A stretch of DNA of 32,761 nt. It comes from an uncultured Lachnospiraceae bacterium (GTDB lineage Bacteria > Bacillota > Clostridia > Lachnospirales > Lachnospiraceae). The notes under the pieces were generated by a model. The model was not told the origin of the DNA. It worked only from the letters and a program-made list of their open reading frames with translations, and did no database searches. Location: positions 1 through 32,761 of the forward strand of contig CAMNFR010000025.1 of NCBI GenBank assembly GCA_946537305.1, given 5' to 3'. Shown in pieces: positions 7,312-15,128 of the stretch; position 1 is the first letter of the stretch; each line of letters opens with the position of its first letter. The position numbers and the translations under genes are program-made.

Positions 7312-7512
7312 ATGTCGGTCATACTGGGAAATGCTATAGCTGTTTTGCTGGTAGTGATACTGGTGGTCATCTGTGCCAGAGAAATATGGAAGGGGCATCA
7401 GAGCGGCGGCTGCGGAAGCTGCAGCGGCGGCTGTGCCGGATGCTCCGGCTCCTGCGCTTCCTGCAGGGGCTGTGCCCATGCAGCACAGATTCCAAAGAAG
7501 AAAGGTTCTTAA
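7312..7512 (+). CDS. FeoB-associated Cys-rich membrane protein
   Basis: A 66-aa peptide with one N-terminal membrane helix (about residues 4-22) and a short tail holding seven cysteines (C34, C37, C41, C44, C48, C51, C54) among Gly and Ser, plus a basic KKK end. This is the pattern of the FeoB-associated Cys-rich membrane proteins found behind feoB in Clostridia. It may bind or hand over metal at the inner face of FeoB, but the function is not proven. GAGGTGA lies 7 nt before the ATG. It is 72 bp after feoB and 5 bp before the HMA gene. Confidence 0.88.
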   Translation: MSVILGNAIAVLLVVILVVICAREIWKGHQSGGCGSCSGGCAGCSGSCASCRGCAHAAQIPKKKGS

Positions 7513-7517
7513 TAAAT

Positions 7518-7769
7518 ATGATCCAGACAACGATCGGTGTGGACGGTATGATGTGCGGTATGTGTGAGACACATATCAACGAGGCGATCCGCCGCAATTT
7601 TACGGTAAAGAAGGTGACGGCCTCCAGGGCCAAGCGGGAGGCTGTCATCGTTTCCGAGGCGGAAATCGATCCTGTCCGCCTGAAAGCCGTGATCGAAGAG
7701 ACCGGTTATACGCCGGGGGAGATACGGCAGGAAGAATACAAAAAGAAAGGCCTGTTCGGGCTGTGGTAA
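7518..7769 (+). CDS. Small heavy-metal-associated (HMA) domain protein
   Basis: An 83-aa protein with a ferredoxin-like HMA fold of the CopZ/Atx1 type. The metal loop is GMMCGMCETH with Cys13 and Cys16, and the rest follows the usual pattern (VKKVTASRAKREAVIV, then a helix LKAVIEETGYTPG). A short KKKGLFGLW tail is added. The chosen ATG lies 5 bp after the previous stop; longer frames overlap the Cys-rich gene and look spurious. HMA proteins usually carry Cu+ or Zn2+, so its place in a ferrous operon is notable. A role as metal chaperone or sensor for the Feo complex is inference. Confidence 0.8.
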   Translation: MIQTTIGVDGMMCGMCETHINEAIRRNFTVKKVTASRAKREAVIVSEAEIDPVRLKAVIEETGYTPGEIRQEEYKKKGLFGLW

Positions 7770-7781
7770 ATATGGCAGATG

Positions 7782-7817
7782 AAGCTTTCGGAATTGTGAA
7801 GGACCGAAGGCTTTTTT
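7782..7817 (+). terminator. Rho-independent terminator of the feo operon
   Basis: AAGCTTTCGG (7782-7791) pairs with CCGAAGGCTT (7804-7813) with one G-T pair, followed by a run of six T (7812-7817). It lies 12 bp after the HMA stop codon. Confidence 0.85.
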
Positions 7818-7818
7818 G

Positions 7819-7847
7819 TTGTCAGAAGATAATGAATTTGATAAAAT
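7819..7847 (+). promoter_or_regulatory. Promoter of the sbcDC-mscS operon
   Basis: TTGTCA (7819-7824) and TAAAAT (7842-7847) are separated by 17 bp, right behind the feo terminator and about 50 bp before the sbcD start. Confidence 0.65.
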
Positions 7848-7898
7848 AATCAGATAAGCGATACATCTTGAGTTTTGCGAAGTTTGAAAGGAGCTGTC

Positions 7899-9038
7899 AT
7901 GCGTTTTTTTCATCTCTCAGACCTTCATATTGGGCTGAAGCTCTATAACCGGGATCTGCGGGAAGATCAGGAATATATATTGGAGCGCATCGCAGAGCTG
8001 GCCGCGGACCGGCAGCCGGACGCGGTGGTGATCGCCGGGGATATTTATGACAAGGCCGTTCCCTCTGCCGAAGCTGTGGAGGTGTTTGATGGGTTTCTTT
8101 CCCGGCTGCGCGAAGCGGTGCCGGAAGCAGCCATTATGCTGATTTCCGGCAATCATGACAGCGCCCCGCGGGTGAACTGTTTCCGGAACATCCTGGCCCG
8201 CCAGAATGTATATATGATCGGCAATCCGCCCATGCGGGAGGGGGAAATGATCCAACAGGTGACGCTGGAGGATACCTTTGGGCCGGTGCATTTTTACCTT
8301 CTGCCCTTTGTAAAACCGTCCATGGTAAAAAATATTGTGGGGACAGACGAAAAGGGCAATAACCTGAGCTACGAGGAGACACTGCGTCGTCTGATCGCGC
8401 GGGAGAAAATAGATACAGCGGAGAGAAATGTACTGGTCAGCCATCAGTTCTACCTGCCGCAGGGGAAAACGGCGGAAGAGGTGGAGCGGATGGAATCTGA
8501 GATCCGCACGGTGGGCAACATTGACCAGGTGTCCGCCGAGGTACTTGGCCCCTTTGATTATGCGGCGCTGGGCCATATTCATAAACCGATGAAAGTGGGA
8601 ACTGAGCGGTACCGTTACTGCGGCACGCCGCTGGCCTGCTCTGTCAGTGAGGCGGGACAGGAAAAAAGCGTGATCGAGGTGGAGCTGGGGGAAAACGGAG
8701 AACTGAAAACAAATCTGCTGCCCCTGCGGCCGCTGCGGCAGATCCGTCTCATCCGGGGGACGCTTGCGGACGTGCTGTCTCAGGCGTGCGAGGATTATGT
8801 CACGGTCATCCTGACGGACAGCGGAGAAGGCGCATCGGAGGATACACAGGACCGTCTGCGGGCTGCCTTCCCGTTGCTTCTGGAAGTGCGGCGGGAAAGC
8901 GTGCGTCAGGCCAGCCTGTTCAGCGGGACGGCTGCGGCCCGGGAGCTGGACCCCTACGAACTCTGCCTGGATTTTCTGGGAGAGCTGGATGAAGAGGAAG
9001 AAGAAATCATGCGAGATGTGCTGGAGGCCCTGCTATGA
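7899..9038 (+). CDS. sbcD: Exonuclease SbcCD, nuclease subunit D (Mre11-like)
   Basis: A 379-aa metallophosphoesterase-fold nuclease that partners SbcC (Rad50-like) to cleave DNA hairpins and blocked ends. Phosphoesterase motifs are visible in order: FHLSDLHIGLKL, GDIYDKAVPS, ISGNHDSAPR, then VSHQFY and ALGHIHKP with the metal-binding His residues, and YCGTPLACSVSE. I chose the ATG at 7899, with GAAAGGAG 6 nt upstream, over an in-frame start 8 codons earlier. Its end overlaps sbcC by 4 bp (ATGA), which indicates translational coupling and a 1:1-type complex. Confidence 0.95.
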   Translation: MRFFHLSDLHIGLKLYNRDLREDQEYILERIAELAADRQPDAVVIAGDIYDKAVPSAEAVEVFDGFLSRLREAVPEAAIMLISGNHDSAPRVNCFRNILARQNVYMIGNPPMREGEMIQQVTLEDTFGPVHFYLLPFVKPSMVKNIVGTDEKGNNLSYEETLRRLIAREKIDTAERNVLVSHQFYLPQGKTAEEVERMESEIRTVGNIDQVSAEVLGPFDYAALGHIHKPMKVGTERYRYCGTPLACSVSEAGQEKSVIEVELGENGELKTNLLPLRPLRQIRLIRGTLADVLSQACEDYVTVILTDSGEGASEDTQDRLRAAFPLLLEVRRESVRQASLFSGTAAARELDPYELCLDFLGELDEEEEEIMRDVLEALL

Positions 9039-12000
9039 GACCGATAACCCTTACCATGCGGGCCTTTGGGTCCTACGGGCATGAGACCCGGATAGATTTT
9101 ACGGCCCCCAATCAAAACCTGTTTTTGGTGACAGGAGATACCGGGGCCGGCAAGACCACTATTTTTGATGCCATCGTGTTCGCTCTCTACGGGGAGACCG
9201 GATCCGGCACCAATAAAAAGAGCGGCCGGGAGCTGCAGAGCCAGTTCGTGACGACAGAGGTTTCCCCTTTTGTGGAGTTGACCTTTACAGAGGGAAATCG
9301 TGAGTATACCGTGCGGCGTGTGCCCCGGCATCTTCGTCCGCTGAAGCGCGGCAAGGGGGTAAAGGAGGAGGCGGAATCTGTCTCCCTGATCATGCCGGAC
9401 GGAACGGAATATCCCTCCAAAGAAGCGGATGCCCGTCTGGAGGGGCTGCTGGGCCTGAATAAGAACCAGTTCATGCAGGTGGGCATGATCGCCCAGGGCG
9501 AATTTATGGAGCTCCTGCGTGCCAAATCAGAGGATAAGAAAAAGATCTTCCGCAAGCTGTTCCATACGCAGATGTATGAAGAGGTACAGCGGGAACTGGA
9601 ACGCCGCATGAAGGAACAGGAGCAGGAAATGGCGCGCATCCGCACGCTCTGCCAGACTGAGGCCGCCAGGATCCGTATACCTGCGGACTGGGAAGAAGCG
9701 GGGGATATGGAGGCGCTGCGGAAGAAGATCTGCTCCGGCGACCGCCTGTCCGTCAGTCAGGTGGAGGAGCTGCTGACCCGCCTGGAATCGCTTTTGGTTC
9801 TGTTGGAAGAGCGGCAGAGGGGAAGCAAAGAAGAATTGCAGCGGGTGAACGCGCTGCGGGATACCGCCAGAGATCGCCTGACGGAGGCAGATCAGTTGCT
9901 GAAGTTTTTTGAGCAGAAGGCGAAAGCAGAGCAGACACTGGCTGCCGCGGCGGATGAAGAGGCGGCTGTTGAGAGTATGAAGCAGCAGATCCTCGCGATC
10001 CGCGATGCCGGCGCGATCCGAAGCATGTGGGAGCGGCTGACAGAGGCCACTCAGCGATTGCAGAAGGCAGAGGATCAGATCCGTGCGCTGCAGGCGGCTG
10101 CGCCGATGCGCGCCGAAGAATGCCGGGAAACGGCGGCAGCGGAGGAACGGGCGGCAGCAGAGCGTGAGACGCAGCTGGCGGAGTTCAGCCGCGTGCAGGA
10201 GCGTGTGCGGCAGGCCGGAGAAATCTTTAAGACCATAGCAGATGCCCAAAAGGACGAGACGAAGGCTGCAAAGGCGAAGAAGGACGCAGAGGCGGACGCG
10301 CAGAAAGCGGCCGGGGCACTAGCACAGGCAGAGGAAAAAATAAAGACACGAAAAGAAGAACTGGCGCCGCTGGAGGATGCCGGTGAAAGACTTTCTGCCT
10401 GGCAGCTGCAAAAAAAGGAAGCTGAGCTGCTGCAGCAGGAACTGACAGAGGCGGATGCCCGGGTACAGGATGCCTCTGCCCGGAAAAAAATCGCGGCAGC
10501 GGCACAGGAAGAATATGGCAGGATCTCCGCAGAATATGAGCAGAAACAGTCAGCCTGGGAACAGGCAAGACGTGCTTTTTTGGATGCTCAGGCCGGTTGG
10601 CTTGCCAGAAATCTGAAGGAGGGGGAGCCGTGCCCGGTCTGCGGGTCGGTCCATCATCCCGCGCCCTGTCGGATGGAAGGGGCGGGACAGTCTCTGAGCC
10701 GGGAACAGCTGGAGGCGCAGGAAAAAGCGGTGGATGCGCTGCGCAGAAAGCAGGAGAAGGCCGCTGCCGAAGCGGCATCACAGGCACATCTCCTTTCGGA
10801 AAAGGAATCACAGCGGGCGCAGGCGTTGGAGGCACTCGGCACGCACATGCGTAAGGTGCTGCCGAAAAGCGTGGATTGCCATACCTATCAGGCGGCAAAG
10901 AGGGTCCTCCTGGAATGGCAGAATCAGGTGCAGAAGGAAGGTGCGGCCCTGCAGCGGGATGCAGACCGGGCAAAGACGCTCCGGCAGGAGCTGACGCAGC
11001 TGGAGGAGCAGATGCAGGAGCTCCAGTCGCGGGAGACAGCTGCAAAAGATGCCGCCGCGAAGGCGGTCCTTGCCTGGGAGCGGTGCAACACGACGCTTAC
11101 ACATTTGCAGGCGAACCGTTTGTTCGCATCACCGGAGGAAGCAGAGCAGACGCTGCAGAGGGCAGCATTAAAGAAAAAGGAAATGGAAGAAAAGGCAGCG
11201 GAGGCCCGAAGGAAGGCGGAGAAGGCCAAGGCTGCCCGGGAGCAGGACGAAGCACTTTTGGCGCGTCATCTGGCGGAACGGCCGGGACTGGCGGAAAAAG
11301 AAAAGAGCCTGCAGGAAGAATACAGCGTCCTGCTGCGGGAGAAAGGACAGACGGAGGAGAGCTGGCAGGCCCTGCTGAAAGAGTACGGCAGCGCGCAGGC
11401 AGAGAAGCTGCAGAGCGCCGTTGAGGCGCATCAGGAGCGGAAGGCCAGAGCCGCCGGCATGCTGTCTGCGGCTGTGCAGGGAATCGACGGCAGGTCGCGC
11501 CCGGATCGGGACATGCTGGCAGAAGAATCGTCCCTTGCCCAGGAAGCGTTGCAGGCGGCGCAGAAAAAGCAAGAGGCCCTGCGCGCGGATCTGCGTCAGG
11601 ACCGGGAGGTGAGAGATTTCCTTGTCCCTACCATGGAGGAACGGGGGCGTCTGGTGGCCCGCTATAACAAGATCCGGCAGCTGTACCGGCTGACAGCCGG
11701 TAAGGAGACCGGTTCCCGCATGGATCTGGAGACATTTGTGCAGCGCCGGTATCTGGAACAGATCCTTCAGGCGGCCAATGCCCGCTTTCTGCGCATGTCT
11801 TCCGGTCAGTTCGAACTGCGCATGTATGACCTGCAGAAGGCCGGAGAGGGAAAGAACCGGGGACTCGACCTGATGGTCTATTCGCATATTACCGGGAAGG
11901 AGCGCGAGGTGCGAACGCTTTCGGGCGGGGAATCCTTCCTGGCGGCATTATCGCTGGCGCTGGGCATGGCAGATATCATAGAAGCCAGGCAGTCGGCCAT

Positions 12001-12211
12001 CCATCTGGATGTTATGTTTATCGACGAGGGATTCGGTTCTCTGGATGATATGGCCAGAGACCGCGCCGTGCGGGTGCTTCAGGAAATGACCGGGCGGGAA
12101 AAGACCATCGGCATCATTTCGCATGTCACGGAGCTGAAACAGGAAATCGAGGATCAGCTGATCGTCACCCGGGATGAGGCGGGCAGTCATGTCCGCTGGC
12201 AGATCAGTTAA
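9035..12211 (+). CDS. sbcC: Exonuclease SbcCD, ATPase subunit C (Rad50-like)
   Basis: A 1058-aa SMC-like ATPase of usual length. Walker A is GDTGAGKTT (residues 34-42). Two very long coiled-coil arms rich in Ala, Glu, Lys and Gln flank a zinc hook CPVC (533-536) that dimerises the molecule. The ABC signature LSGGE begins at residue 962 and Walker B LDVMFIDEG at 991, with a D-loop GSLDD after it. It binds and opens DNA ends for SbcD. The gene overlaps sbcD by 4 bp and ends 13 bp before the MscS-like gene. The high Ala/Glu/Lys content of the arms produces many long shadow frames on the other strand. Confidence 0.96.
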   Translation: MRPITLTMRAFGSYGHETRIDFTAPNQNLFLVTGDTGAGKTTIFDAIVFALYGETGSGTNKKSGRELQSQFVTTEVSPFVELTFTEGNREYTVRRVPRHLRPLKRGKGVKEEAESVSLIMPDGTEYPSKEADARLEGLLGLNKNQFMQVGMIAQGEFMELLRAKSEDKKKIFRKLFHTQMYEEVQRELERRMKEQEQEMARIRTLCQTEAARIRIPADWEEAGDMEALRKKICSGDRLSVSQVEELLTRLESLLVLLEERQRGSKEELQRVNALRDTARDRLTEADQLLKFFEQKAKAEQTLAAAADEEAAVESMKQQILAIRDAGAIRSMWERLTEATQRLQKAEDQIRALQAAAPMRAEECRETAAAEERAAAERETQLAEFSRVQERVRQAGEIFKTIADAQKDETKAAKAKKDAEADAQKAAGALAQAEEKIKTRKEELAPLEDAGERLSAWQLQKKEAELLQQELTEADARVQDASARKKIAAAAQEEYGRISAEYEQKQSAWEQARRAFLDAQAGWLARNLKEGEPCPVCGSVHHPAPCRMEGAGQSLSREQLEAQEKAVDALRRKQEKAAAEAASQAHLLSEKESQRAQALEALGTHMRKVLPKSVDCHTYQAAKRVLLEWQNQVQKEGAALQRDADRAKTLRQELTQLEEQMQELQSRETAAKDAAAKAVLAWERCNTTLTHLQANRLFASPEEAEQTLQRAALKKKEMEEKAAEARRKAEKAKAAREQDEALLARHLAERPGLAEKEKSLQEEYSVLLREKGQTEESWQALLKEYGSAQAEKLQSAVEAHQERKARAAGMLSAAVQGIDGRSRPDRDMLAEESSLAQEALQAAQKKQEALRADLRQDREVRDFLVPTMEERGRLVARYNKIRQLYRLTAGKETGSRMDLETFVQRRYLEQILQAANARFLRMSSGQFELRMYDLQKAGEGKNRGLDLMVYSHITGKEREVRTLSGGESFLAALSLALGMADIIEARQSAIHLDVMFIDEGFGSLDDMARDRAVRVLQEMTGREKTIGIISHVTELKQEIEDQLIVTRDEAGSHVRWQIS

Positions 12212-12224
12212 GGAGGTGCTATTC

Positions 12225-13187
12225 ATGGAAAATACCGAAAATTATGAGGAGTTAAAGGGAACGGCGAAGGGCTTTTTTCAGCTGGTCACCTCTGACGATC
12301 TGTACTACGGACTGTTCCTGCTGATCGTTATGGTCATAGCGGTCAATGTGATCGACCTGATTTTTCTTCCTTTCCGGAAAACTGGGAAGGAAAACATTAC
12401 CCTAAACTTTATCAAGCTGTGTCTGAAGGTCTTTGTGGTAGTCGTGTTCGGTATGAAGATCTTCACCCTGATTCCCGGGATGGATGAATTCGCAGAGCAG
12501 ATACTGATGTCTTCTTCTCTGATCGTGGTCGTATTGGGCTTTGTTTTTCAGGAGGGTCTCAGCAATATCGTACATGGCGTGATCCTCTCGCTGTTCCAGC
12601 CTTTCAATCTGGGAGACCGGGTGCATGTCATCATCGACGGGGAAAACATTACCGGATATATCCGGAAGATCGATCTGAGGCATACGGTCATTGAGAACGT
12701 TATGAATGCTTCCCGTGTGATCGTACCGAATTCCAAGATGGATCTGTGCGTGATCGACAATTTTTATTACGATAAAGACCGCTTCAGCACCAACTTCCTG
12801 GATATTTCCATTACCTACGAGTCTAATTTAGAGAAGGCGCTTCAGGTGATGGAGGAGATTATTCTGGCACATCCCATGGTGCAGCAGACGCGGAAGGAGA
12901 AAAAAATCACCGGACCGCTGAATCCGCTGGTGCGGGAGCTGGGCGATTCAGCCATCTATCTGAGAGCCTCCGTGACCACGCTGACGGTAGAGGATAATTT
13001 TGCCGCCTGCAGCGATATCCGACGGGCGCTCTGGGCCAGGTTCAACGAGGATCCGGAGCTGAATTTTGCGTATCCGCATATTCACATTGTCAGTGACGGG
13101 GACGAGGGGAAGCTGGCAGAAAAATACCGCGGAGGATGGATGACGGAGCAGGTCAAGATCGAAGGGACTCCACGTGAGCGCAGGTAA
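12225..13187 (+). CDS. Mechanosensitive ion channel of the MscS family
   Basis: A 320-aa membrane protein with three predicted helices (about 27-48, 63-83 and 95-122). The last helix carries the MscS pore signature ending in GVILSLFQPFNLGDRV, followed by a beta domain (IIDGENITGYIRKIDLRHTVI, RVIVPNSKM) and an alpha-beta cytosolic end. MscS channels open under membrane tension to release osmolytes. AAGGAGG lies 9 nt before the ATG. The gene starts 13 bp after sbcC, so it is probably co-transcribed with sbcDC, though the pairing has no obvious functional reason. The long C-terminal part is typical of small-conductance channels in Clostridia. Confidence 0.93.
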   Translation: MENTENYEELKGTAKGFFQLVTSDDLYYGLFLLIVMVIAVNVIDLIFLPFRKTGKENITLNFIKLCLKVFVVVVFGMKIFTLIPGMDEFAEQILMSSSLIVVVLGFVFQEGLSNIVHGVILSLFQPFNLGDRVHVIIDGENITGYIRKIDLRHTVIENVMNASRVIVPNSKMDLCVIDNFYYDKDRFSTNFLDISITYESNLEKALQVMEEIILAHPMVQQTRKEKKITGPLNPLVRELGDSAIYLRASVTTLTVEDNFAACSDIRRALWARFNEDPELNFAYPHIHIVSDGDEGKLAEKYRGGWMTEQVKIEGTPRERR

Positions 13188-13238
13188 TTACAGCGGAGGA
13201 ACCGTGTGGGAATCCCTCTAACAATTTGAAAAAAGTAC

Positions 13239-13295
13239 TTGCATTTCCGAAAAAAATATGGTATTCTCTGATGCAGCGACGCGTTAATGCGTTAA
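13239..13295 (+). promoter_or_regulatory. Symporter gene promoter with a direct repeat in the leader
   Basis: TTGCAT (13239-13244) and TATTCT (13262-13267) have a 17-bp spacer. Just downstream of the expected start, gcgttaa occurs twice at an 8-bp period (13281-13287 and 13289-13295). A regulator could bind there, but the repeat is short. Confidence 0.6.
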
Positions 13296-13317
13296 AGTGC
13301 AAAAGGAGGATATTGTT

Positions 13318-14868
13318 ATGGCAATCAAAATTGTTCTGCTGGTGGTATTTTTTGCCGTTATGGTGGGCATTGGTTTCTATTGCCGCAAGCATTCCACAGA
13401 CGTCAACGGTTTCGTCCTTGGCGGTCGCTCGGTCGGCCCCTGGCTGACCGCGTTCGCTTATGGGACCTCCTATTTTTCGGCTGTGGTATTTGTGGGATAC
13501 GCCGGTCAGTTCGGCTGGAAATACGGCATCGCCGCCACATGGGCCGGCATCGGGAACGCGCTGATCGGATCTCTTTTGGCCTGGGTCATCCTGGGCAGAC
13601 GTACCCGTATCATGACGCAGCATCTGGATTCCGCCACCATGCCTCAGTTCTTTGAGGCCCGTTATGACAGCGGCGCCCTGAAGATCGCAGCATCGGTCAT
13701 CACCTTTATTTTCCTGATCCCGTATACCGCGTCTCTGTACAACGGCCTTTCCCGTCTGTTCGGTATGGCCTTCAACATTGACTACTCGGTCTGCGTGATC
13801 GTAATGGCGGTCCTCACCGGTATTTATGTTATCGCCGGCGGATACATGGCCACAGCTATCAACGACTTTGTGCAGGGCATTATTATGCTGTTCGGCATCT
13901 GTGCGGTGGTCCTTTCCGTTCTGAAGAGCCAGGGCGGCTTCCTGGCAGCGCTGGACGGCATGGGCCGTGTGGTGGATGAGAGCGTCTCTACCACCCCCGG
14001 TGTTTTTGCTTCCTTCTTCGGGCCGGATCCCATTAACCTGTTGGGCGTGGTCATCCTGACCTCCCTCGGTACCTGGGGTCTGCCGCAGATGGTGCAGAAG
14101 TTCTATGCCATTAAGAGTGAGAAGTCCATCGCCACCGGTACGGTGGTATCCACCTTCTTTGCCTTCGTGGTTGCCGGCGGCTGCTACTTCCTGGGCGGTT
14201 TCGGAAGACTGTTCTCCGATAAGATCGACATCGCCGCGAATGGCTTTGACTCCGTGATTCCGACCATGCTTTCCGGTCTGCCGGACCTGCTGATCGCTAT
14301 CGTAGTGATCTTGGTGCTTTCTGCTTCCATGTCTACGCTGTCCTCCCTCGTGCTGACTTCCAGCTCCACGCTGACGCTGGATCTGCTGAAGGGCCGTTTC
14401 ATCAAAGAGATGGATGAGAAGAGACAGGTATTCGTCATGCGGGTGCTGATTGTGGTGTTCGTGGCCATCTCCGTGGTGATCGCCATTATTCAGTACAAGT
14501 CCAATGTGACCTTTATCGCCCAGCTAATGGGTGTTTCCTGGGGCGCGCTGGCTGGCGCTTTCTTGGCCCCGTTCCTGTACGGCCTGTACTGGAAGGGTGC
14601 CTCCGCCGCGAGCGTGTGGTGCAGCTTCCTGTTCTCAACGGTGGTGATGCTTGCGAATATGCTGGTGCGCGGAAGCTTCCCGGTACTGCTGCAGTCCCCC
14701 ATCAACGCAGGCGCGTTCTGCATGATCGCCGGTTTGGTAATCGTGCCGGTAGTATCTCTGTTCACGCCCAAGCCGGATGCAGCCAAGGTAGAGGAAGCCT
14801 TCGCCTGCTACGACGAAAAGGTGCTGGTGCCGCAGAGAGAGGCGCTGGGCGAAGCAGAGAGACCGTAA
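13318..14868 (+). CDS. Sodium:solute symporter (SSS family)
   Basis: A 516-aa membrane transporter with roughly 13 hydrophobic segments. Family features are the N-terminal FVLGGRSVGPWLTAFAYGTSYFSAVVFVGYAG region (Arg-Ser-x-Gly then the unwound TM1), the ATAINDFVQGIIM stretch and the sodium-site helix SASMSTLSSLVLTSSSTLTLD. It should take up a small organic solute with Na+. The substrate (proline, pantothenate, sugar or carboxylate in other members) cannot be read from the sequence. AAAAGGAGGA lies 7 nt before the ATG. It has its own promoter and a strong terminator, so it is monocistronic. Confidence 0.9.
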   Translation: MAIKIVLLVVFFAVMVGIGFYCRKHSTDVNGFVLGGRSVGPWLTAFAYGTSYFSAVVFVGYAGQFGWKYGIAATWAGIGNALIGSLLAWVILGRRTRIMTQHLDSATMPQFFEARYDSGALKIAASVITFIFLIPYTASLYNGLSRLFGMAFNIDYSVCVIVMAVLTGIYVIAGGYMATAINDFVQGIIMLFGICAVVLSVLKSQGGFLAALDGMGRVVDESVSTTPGVFASFFGPDPINLLGVVILTSLGTWGLPQMVQKFYAIKSEKSIATGTVVSTFFAFVVAGGCYFLGGFGRLFSDKIDIAANGFDSVIPTMLSGLPDLLIAIVVILVLSASMSTLSSLVLTSSSTLTLDLLKGRFIKEMDEKRQVFVMRVLIVVFVAISVVIAIIQYKSNVTFIAQLMGVSWGALAGAFLAPFLYGLYWKGASAASVWCSFLFSTVVMLANMLVRGSFPVLLQSPINAGAFCMIAGLVIVPVVSLFTPKPDAAKVEEAFACYDEKVLVPQREALGEAERP

Positions 14869-14915
14869 GGAGCAGAAAGACGGCGGGAGACCGAATTCCA
14901 TTGTTGATCAATATT

Positions 14916-14952
14916 GCGGAGCCGGAGAAAAAATTCCGGCTCCGCGTTTTTT
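14916..14952 (+). terminator. Strong rho-independent terminator after the symporter
   Basis: GCGGAGCCGGA (14916-14926) and TCCGGCTCCGC (14935-14945) form a perfect 11-bp stem with an 8-nt loop, followed by six T (14947-14952). Confidence 0.93.
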
Positions 14953-14990
14953 GTTCTGTTGTACAAACCTATATTTGCCCGCAATCCACC

Positions 14991-15128
14991 TTGACAACCG
15001 GAGAGTCCTATTTTATGATAATTGTAAAAATGTTGTGCTGTCTGAGTTGATTCTGCACATTGTATTCAGCAGTTGACCGGAACAATTTAGCTGGCCGGTA
15101 CAAACTTCACTCCGGCAAGGGGGCGTCT
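14991..15128 (+). promoter_or_regulatory. Promoter and ~100-nt leader of the CAP-domain protein gene
   Basis: TTGACA (14991-14996) and TATGAT (15014-15019) have a 17-bp spacer. The leader to the ATG at 15129 is about 100 nt and contains a GCCGG/CCGGC stem (15094-15098 with 15112-15116) directly before the AAGGGGG ribosome binding site. I do not recognise a known riboswitch. The stem could influence translation. Confidence 0.6.

Noticed and set aside
10227-11045. Pro-rich minus-strand frame opposite sbcC
   Set aside because: Shadow of the Ala/Glu/Lys-rich coiled coil; composition is an artefact of the complementary codons.
15020-15128. Leader before the CAP gene considered as a riboswitch (c-di-GMP or cobalamin type)
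   Set aside because: I could not find the conserved core of any class I know; only a single GCCGG/CCGGC stem is evident.
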